A DNA stretch of 64,000 nt, taken from Takakia lepidozioides (Eukaryota > Streptophyta > Takakiopsida > Takakiales > Takakiaceae). The position numbers and the translations under genes are program-made. The DNA is taken from NCBI GenBank assembly GCA_030704615.1, contig CM060731.1, positions 35,152,001 through 35,216,000 of the forward strand, given 5' to 3'. The notes beneath the pieces are model-generated. The model saw only the letters and a program-made list of their open reading frames with translations. It searched no databases and had not been told where the DNA came from. Positions 58,216 through 64,000 of this stretch are shown here, piece by piece. How positions within the stretch are numbered: position 1 is the first letter of the stretch; every line of letters starts with the position of its first letter.

Positions 58216-58830
58216 ATTTGTAACTTCCAAGGGTTAGTAGAGGATACGCATCAAGTGTTCGACGAAATTGCTCAAAACATTTGGCCTCGTGGACTGCATG
58301 GTTTGCAGGATATGCTCAGGACAGACGTAGTATGGAGACTGCCCTTGTTGACATGTATGCCAAATTCAGGAACGTGACGGATGCACGGAAGTTGTTTGAC
58401 AATGTGGCACCACGAAATATTGTCTCGTGGAATGCAATGGTAGCAGAATATGGTCAGCATGGATGTCATGCAGAGGCTTACGAGATGTATGAGTAGATGA
58501 TACGAGAACAGTTGGTACCAAAAAGTTCACAGTAAATTGTGTTGGTATAAGCCAACCTAGCAACCCTGAAGAGGGCAGAAAGGTCCATGCTGGTATTATG
58601 AAAGCTGTAATTGCACAAGAGATCATTTTGGAGACTGCCCTTGTCAACATGTATGCCAAATGGGGGAATATGAAAGGATGCAAGACAATTTTTCTACAAT
58701 GTGGCTCAACGAAATGTGCTCCAATGGAATAATGATTGCAAGATGTGATCAGCATGAGAACAGTAGTGAGGCTTCTGAGATGTAAGATCTAATAACAAGA
58801 GAAGGGGTGATGCTTGAAAGGTCATGTTCA
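58216..58830 (+). pseudogene. PPR relic
   Basis: Plus-strand scraps in changing frames: His-Gln-Val-Phe-Asp-Glu-Ile-Ala (58250), Ala-Leu-Val-Asp-Met-Tyr-Ala-Lys (58340), Ala-Arg-Lys-Leu-Phe-Asp-Asn-Val-Ala, Val-Ser-Trp-Asn-Ala-Met-Val-Ala, Tyr-Glu-Met-Tyr-Glu then TAG, and Ala-Leu-Val-Asn-Met-Tyr-Ala-Lys again (58636). It is about two repeats of a gene close to the intact one at 55-57.6 kb, with stops and deletions. It is probably a tandem duplicate. Confidence 0.85.
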
Positions 58831-59810
58831 TCTGTGTTCTCGATGCTGTTAGTGTGGCAGGAATAGTGGATGCTGGCCCAAGCAGTTGTTTTACAGGATG
58901 CCCACCTCTCACCACTTCCAAGATGGATTTTTTCGTGTGGGGAGTACTGATGAAACAACAAAACATATGAAAGACTGTGCCTTGCTGCTCCAGGTCTATA
59001 GAACTCTTGAATTGTGATCGGCATATTCTATGATGCAAAATTTGTTTACCAGTTTGGTGTTTCCTGCTCACATGAAACCTTACCTTGTGCATCACCTGGG
59101 TGAAGTTGACTGGTCTTGGATGCATGGAACTGCCACATGACAAATAGAGGTCATGAACAGTAGGCATAATAAAGATCAGGGCTAAAGAGTTTAAAATTCT
59201 GCATCCTAAAACAGTTGAATAACCTGATGAACGTGGAGAGTGAGCTCTCACAATGCAACATAGCACCGTGGTGACTATTGGAGTCATCTGCTTTTGTTGT
59301 GGCTCTTGTATATCCCCACTACAGTATGACCACCCCTCAACCAACCCAGTCCTATCATACATGCATAGAGCCCACTCCCCACAGGGGCAATAGCGACAAG
59401 GTGAAGTGGCTCTTAGTTATGCCAGCTTCAGCTGCAGTCTTTCTCTCTCTCTCTACACACAAGCCTGCTTGCTGTCCACTGCCACAAAACAACTGTCAAT
59501 TGCTATTCCTTTTTGTTTTTGTAAATTTAGTTCAGTGTCTTTTGGGTAGTTGACAAATAAATGCTCTTCTTCTATTTTGATCTCATTAAATTAATTTATA
59601 ATTTTAGTATATTCAATTAATCTCTCTAGTCTCCATATGATGTGACAGTAATTGGATACGATCAGACTTCAAATTCAGACCCCATGATAAAGAGAATGGC
59701 CTCAAGTTGAAGGTTAACTTTTTCCTTCCCCTCCAGGCGCCCTCTTCATAAATTATATTATTTAATACACAGGTTTTAGCCTATATTATAGTAAAACATA
59801 ATTTAGAACC
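58831..59810. other. No recognisable gene
   Basis: AT-rich sequence with a 'tctctctctctctc' run near 59440. I see no domains. Confidence 0.3.
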
Positions 59811-60000
59811 TCGGCGTTGGATAGGTGCACTGTGTGTCACTCTGGTGGTTCGGGTTCAAATCCTGCTACTCTGACCTGTGGGTATGATTTGTTTCGTGAC
59901 CAGTTATCTGAAATGGGGTTAAATTTTCCCTGTGAGCAGTCGCTCCCGGGTTTCCGAATAAAACACAGACTGTTTCAAACTATTTTAAATTATTTTTTAT
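59808..60000 (+). mobile_element. tRNA-derived SINE candidate
   Basis: 'ggttcgggttcaaatcc' at 59847-59863 fits the RNA polymerase III B box (GGTTCAAATCC), and about 30 bases earlier 'gttggataggtgc' could be a weak A box. A unique non-tRNA body follows, ending in T-rich sequence near 59990. It does not fold as a normal tRNA by eye. Plant SINEs share this head-body-T-rich plan. Target duplications were not found. Confidence 0.45.
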
Positions 60001-60351
60001 TTAACTCCGAAGATATCGCCGTGGCGAAACCCTGGCGAAACAATCCACAAGAGGGCGTGGGTAGGTCGCCGGCCCATCCCGGGCCGGGCCCACCTACCCG
60101 CGCTAAAAACTTCACGCGCCTTCTCTGCCCTCCCATTTCTTTTACTCCAACACCCTTTCTTTTGAGTCTTCCCACTGTCCCTTTGTATTATCCACTCCTT
60201 CAACTCCCCTCCATTGACCCTGAAAGACAATGGGCCGCCGGAATGGGTCCGCCGTGATCTGTACGTCGATGACGATGACTGAACATCATAGATATTACAT
60301 ATATAGTAGAACAGTCCTCCAGTCCACTTTTTTTCCTTTTCTTGTTTTTTA

Positions 60352-61445
60352 CCTCAGCCTGAGGGAGACCTAAAAACTTTATTATTTGAGGCCACATGGT
60401 GGTGCCTGATTTGGTCGATGTGTTTCCCTTTTTTCATTTGTCTTTTAACGGATATATATATATATATATATATCACACCGAATTTGAGCACAACCATTTT
60501 CTGGCATGGAATTTTTTCAGATTGCTCTCAGTAGAGATGCAAAATATGGGAACCAAACCCTAAAAACAAGACCCATAATAAGAACCCCAAAAAGGGCCCT
60601 AGGGGAGACCTTAAAACTTTACTGTTTTTGAGAGCACGTTGGGAAAAAGGGTGGTGCCTGATTTGGGCTGATGTGTTTCCCTTTTTTATTTTTCTCGGAT
60701 ATTTCTTTATTTGTTTATTATCCTTTTTGTTTTTTTGTTTGTTGTGACATGAGAAGTAACATGCCATAAAATCTGATGAGTGTATATGAGTACAATGAAA
60801 AGCCTAACAAGTATCAGTTCCGCTACAATCCCTCATCTCACTCTCAAGTCAAAATTGGCTGTGCTGGATAAATTGTCGCCAGGGATATATATATATCAAA
60901 CTGAAATTTGAGCATAAAACCATTTTCTGCATGAATTTTTTCAGAAAGGATCAGATTGCTCTCAGTAGAGAATGAAGATGCGGAATATGGTAACCAAACC
61001 AGACAAAACAAGACCCATAGTAAGAACCAAAAATCAGAACAAGGGGGAGAAAAACAGTAAAAAACAAGACCCATAATAACATTAAACCCAGACGAAACAA
61101 GACCCATACCTAGTATTTTGTTTTTTTTTAATTAAAAAGGGAAACACCAGGCTAGGAGCGACATAATAGAAACTAATACCGTAGTACCTCGGCAAGTTCA
61201 ACAATCATCTGTCGAATATTTATTTTATTTTGAGAATTTCATTTCAACATATAGAATATTCTTAAAGATGCTTTATTATCATTCACAAAGTTATTTAATT
61301 TCATAAAATCAATTTCCAAAATTTTCAACAATCTTTGAAATATTATAATTTGTGTCGAAATTGCCAAGGTACTACGGTAGTAATAATAATAATAATAATA
61401 GAAGAAAAAGGAGCAGAAAAAACAAGACCCATAAGAGAACCATAA
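60352..61445. repeat. Interspersed duplicated block with AAACAAGACCCATA motifs
   Basis: A block (about 60352-60590) with 'ggtggtgcctgatttgg', an AT dinucleotide run (60452-60473) and 'attgctctcagtagag' is repeated in two parts at 60597-60690 and 60881-61028. The motif 'aacaagacccata' recurs five times, near 60568, 61008, 61064, 61099 and 61421. No coding capacity is evident. Confidence 0.8.
61177..61379. mobile_element. MITE with pogo-like terminal inverted repeats
   Basis: Left end 61177-61203 and right end 61353-61379 are inverted repeats of 27 bases with three mismatches, starting taccgtagtacct. The outermost bases are TA at both ends, fitting a TA target duplication of the Tc1/mariner superfamily; the 'acctcggcaa' part resembles pogo-type termini. 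The interior is short and AT-rich with no coding. Confidence 0.75.
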
Positions 61446-62231
61446 TAGGGAGCCTGGTGGCACGGAGCTTGTTAACACGAGGCTAGAATTGAGCAGCGTG
61501 TGCAGGAAAAGTGTCGGGGAGTGATGAGATGTGTACGCGCAAGGAAGGCCGGGTAGCAGCCTTTGAGGCGACGACTGTGGGGCTCGGTGACTCTGGAGCA
61601 GGCGCCTGCCCTGGTGGACTCGCACCACAGTCAAAACTTTGTCTGCGACCAACAATCGACTGGAGGAGGAGGCAGTCCTGTTGCATCTGTCCTTAGCAAC
61701 CCTCAGATATGGCGTGACTTTAGTGGGCGGCCTGCTAATGTTGCGGAGGTGCTGTGGTGTGGATCTTGTGTGGTCGAGTTTCGATATATTCGCTCTCCTT
61801 TGTGAGGTCTCCAGGTTCTCTCTCGCTCTTTCATCGTGTCTCGATCTCTCCTGAGATCAAGTGAGGCTGACATCAAGACGCTTCCTGAGTCTCCCTGTAG
61901 CAGTTGACGATTTGGATGCCCTAGGTACGACTCTGGGTCCTGCACTTTGCATTCTCGGGGTGACCAATCTGGGGTTAGTCGACACAGCGTGCATGCACGA
62001 GGCAATGTGATTTAAGCTGTTAAACTTCACCTTGCCCCCTCCTGTTTGCGTGCATCCTTCCACTAGAGCTGCATCTCTTGTAGACGTTGGGCTTTAATCG
62101 CTGGAGGATTCTCCCCGGAATTGGCCACCCAAAGTACTGTGCACGAGCTGCGAAGCGGGAAAGATAAGAGTTTGGTGGGAGGTGGATGAGGCAGCATACA
62201 ATGTAAGCAGGAGCTCATTTGCTAGAGAAAG
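61446..62231. other. Upstream region of the gene at 62232
   Basis: GC-richer sequence with pyrimidine runs (61800-61860), compatible with a promoter and 5' UTR. No coding region is recognised. Confidence 0.35.
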
Positions 62232-63176
62232 ATGACCATGATGGATGCCAACACGGAGCCTAATCTGAAGTCTGGAGACGTTCACACAGCCAAGCAACCA
62301 GATGTTGAGTCACCTAAGATGCTGCCCAAGAGCGGCAGCGCCAAAACGAGGGTGCGGAAAACCTCGCGCCTGCACTTCCTGAAGAAGATTCTAGACAAAT
62401 ACGTGATGGCGTGCATGTCTGCGACCAGCAACGGTAGCCTGCAGGGCCTTTCCAGTCACGAGGTGGCTGTGCTCCAGGCCTCTGACAGTGTGCTAAGCCG
62501 CTCCGTCTCGCAGAAGGATGACGATGTCTTCTCCCCAGAGTTTCTTGCACTTGCTGCCCGAACCAGTCGCCAGTCTTCACTTTCCGACCCATCCACGCGA
62601 TTAGTCCAGGGCGTGCCCATGGTGGATTTTCATCTAATGTCTAGCTCCTCTTCTCGAAGGCCCAGTGTTGACACAGTGCATGAACTCGAGCTTTATGAGG
62701 AAAGGGTCACGCATTCAGATACTGAATTGGCACAGTTATACAAGACTCGTTCCATGCGTCCTACAGGGCAATTCAGATCTCCCTCACGAAGGATTGCAAG
62801 TGCGGATAATGTCCACGACGGTCCCCTTGTCAGAGCAATGAGTGCTGGATCGTATGGACGCTCTCCTCCTAGATTTTCTAACTTAGATGGGTATGGACAA
62901 TTCCCTCCGAGATCGTCAAAGTATCATGAAAGATATGTGCAAACTCCAGGCAAGATGTCAAGGGATGTTTCGGCCCCTAAAACGTCAGCTGATCTTTACA
63001 GGTCTCGCTCCCAGAAGCCTCCCAGGATGCCCCGTTTCTTCACATCTAGCAGCACCAAGTCGGTACGGGTCGTTGATTTTGATGATGTTTTGAGCAGGTC
63101 AAATTCAAAGAAGTCCACACGGGAAAATCCTTACAGCAACTACGACACTCGAAAGCAAGCTGATGTGGATAGCTGA
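62232..63176 (+). CDS. Ser/Arg-rich protein of unknown function
   Basis: An intronless 314-residue frame from ATG to TGA. It has an acidic/Lys N-terminus, then a basic helix Arg-Lys-Thr-Ser-Arg-Leu-His-Phe-Leu-Lys-Lys-Ile-Leu, and a long Ser/Arg/Pro-rich region with repeated Arg-Ser-x-Ser and Pro-Pro-Arg-x-Ser motifs (for example Tyr-Gly-Arg-Ser-Pro-Pro-Arg-Phe and Gly-Gln-Phe-Pro-Pro-Arg-Ser-Ser). These would suit phosphorylation, and the chain is probably largely disordered. No catalytic domain, signal peptide or membrane segment is seen. I do not recognise the family. Unbroken frame, balanced codon use and context suggest a real gene; expression evidence is lacking. Confidence 0.75.
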   Translation: MTMMDANTEPNLKSGDVHTAKQPDVESPKMLPKSGSAKTRVRKTSRLHFLKKILDKYVMACMSATSNGSLQGLSSHEVAVLQASDSVLSRSVSQKDDDVFSPEFLALAARTSRQSSLSDPSTRLVQGVPMVDFHLMSSSSSRRPSVDTVHELELYEERVTHSDTELAQLYKTRSMRPTGQFRSPSRRIASADNVHDGPLVRAMSAGSYGRSPPRFSNLDGYGQFPPRSSKYHERYVQTPGKMSRDVSAPKTSADLYRSRSQKPPRMPRFFTSSSTKSVRVVDFDDVLSRSNSKKSTRENPYSNYDTRKQADVDS

Positions 63177-64000
63177 GACACTGCACCAAAGTGAATCTCT
63201 GCGGAGCTCACCATTATGTAGAGCAATTTAGCGATTTCTAATTAGGTATCTTTCACTAGCATCACAATCTAGCTATATATCTGGTTTGTGTATGTTCCTT
63301 GTGTTACGGTGGACGGGAAGAGTAATTGCCAACTCTGGTGCAGCGAGTTCTCTTCGTTCATTCCATGTATATAAGTCTGTAAGAAGATCAAGCACAGCCC
63401 CAGTACACGAGGAACTCAATGGAGAATGCATGTTTTCAGATAGTGGACCTATGCATCTAGTGCCTGGAAATATTCGGGCCACCTGCTAGGCAAAGTGTAA
63501 ATACCCCATCACAATCAGAGCCTGGGACAAGAATGTTGTGAGACTAGAATTTCGTTTTCGAGTTCCAGCAACTTCAATTTGAAACTAGATCCTACCCTGG
63601 AAAGGGATTTGGTAAACAGCATTCAAGTGTAGCTCGTTCACACTTGCACACAATGTCAATGCAGCCTCAATCTGCATCAATGTCTCTTGGAAGTCCTCTC
63701 TCTAGCTTGATAAAATGCAACAATGATAAACTTCTTCCTGCACTGTGTTTAGGAAGGGAAGGGCGAATCTTGATGAGGAAAACGTTGTCCCTCAAGAATG
63801 TCTGTCTAGTTAGGCGTGCGTGGCTGGCCAGAGCCATTCTGCTTGAAAAGTTTGTACTGAATTACGTGTGAGATTCCGGTGTAAGTGTTCCTTCTCTAAG
63901 TGTGATTTTGGGAAGATTCTCGTTCTATATCTGTTAGGATGTTCTATATGTTTTACATTTTCCCTACTGCCGAGGTGTAACCCGTATAATAGAGGGTAGA
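63177..64000 (+). other. 3' flank of the Ser/Arg-rich gene
   Basis: Presumed 3' UTR and beyond. I see no further gene before the window end. Confidence 0.35.

Noticed and set aside
59815-59890. Functional tRNA gene
   Set aside because: A B box is present, but acceptor and anticodon stems do not form by eye, so a SINE head is more likely.

Overview
The window comes from a nuclear genome of a land plant, most likely a non-seed plant (moss, lycophyte or fern grade). Evidence: spliced genes with GT-AG introns, a plant RING ligase of the SDIR1 family, a tropinone-reductase-like dehydrogenase, an organellar single-strand DNA-binding (OSB) gene, a long intronless E-class pentatricopeptide-repeat (PPR) gene, and a heavy, mixed load of decayed transposons. 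I cannot name the species.

Layout. 0-8 kb: fragments of one LINE family, a large 5'-truncated LINE on the minus strand, then a broken CACTA (TNP2) transposase. 9.9-16 kb: a conserved plant gene of unknown function with a disturbed 5' frame, a decayed partial copy of a dehydrogenase, and the apparently intact five-exon dehydrogenase, all minus strand. 18.7-20 kb: a degenerate TGTAACCC minisatellite. 20-24 kb: MULE-like and PIF/Harbinger-like remnants. 25.5-30 kb: a decayed Ty3/gypsy element on the minus strand. 31.7-34.5 kb: LINE scraps, a dead PPR fragment and a formate-dehydrogenase-like relic.

34.9-39.1 kb holds the least familiar material. A six-exon gene has a C-terminal half that looks like a beta-class (N4/N6) DNA methyltransferase fold. 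It is broken by stops and a frameshift, and a second partial copy follows a 46-base poly-G tract. Its first clear intron carries seven spaced imperfect palindromes whose outer arm bases differ between copies yet pair within each copy.

42-50.6 kb is an intact eight-exon SDIR1-like gene (281 aa) whose RING domain is split by a 5.8-kb intron holding a nearly full-length LINE (endonuclease plus reverse transcriptase). 51.9-57.6 kb holds an OSB-like gene followed by the PPR gene. The conserved OSB C-terminal motif lies in frame and without a stop directly before the PPR start, so the two may be joined in one transcript. 58-62 kb holds a dead PPR fragment, a tRNA-like SINE candidate, repeats and a pogo-like MITE. 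62.2-63.2 kb holds an intact intronless Ser/Arg-rich gene of unknown function.

Exon boundaries were read by eye from splice sites, reading phase and remembered family motifs. No alignment or transcript data were available.
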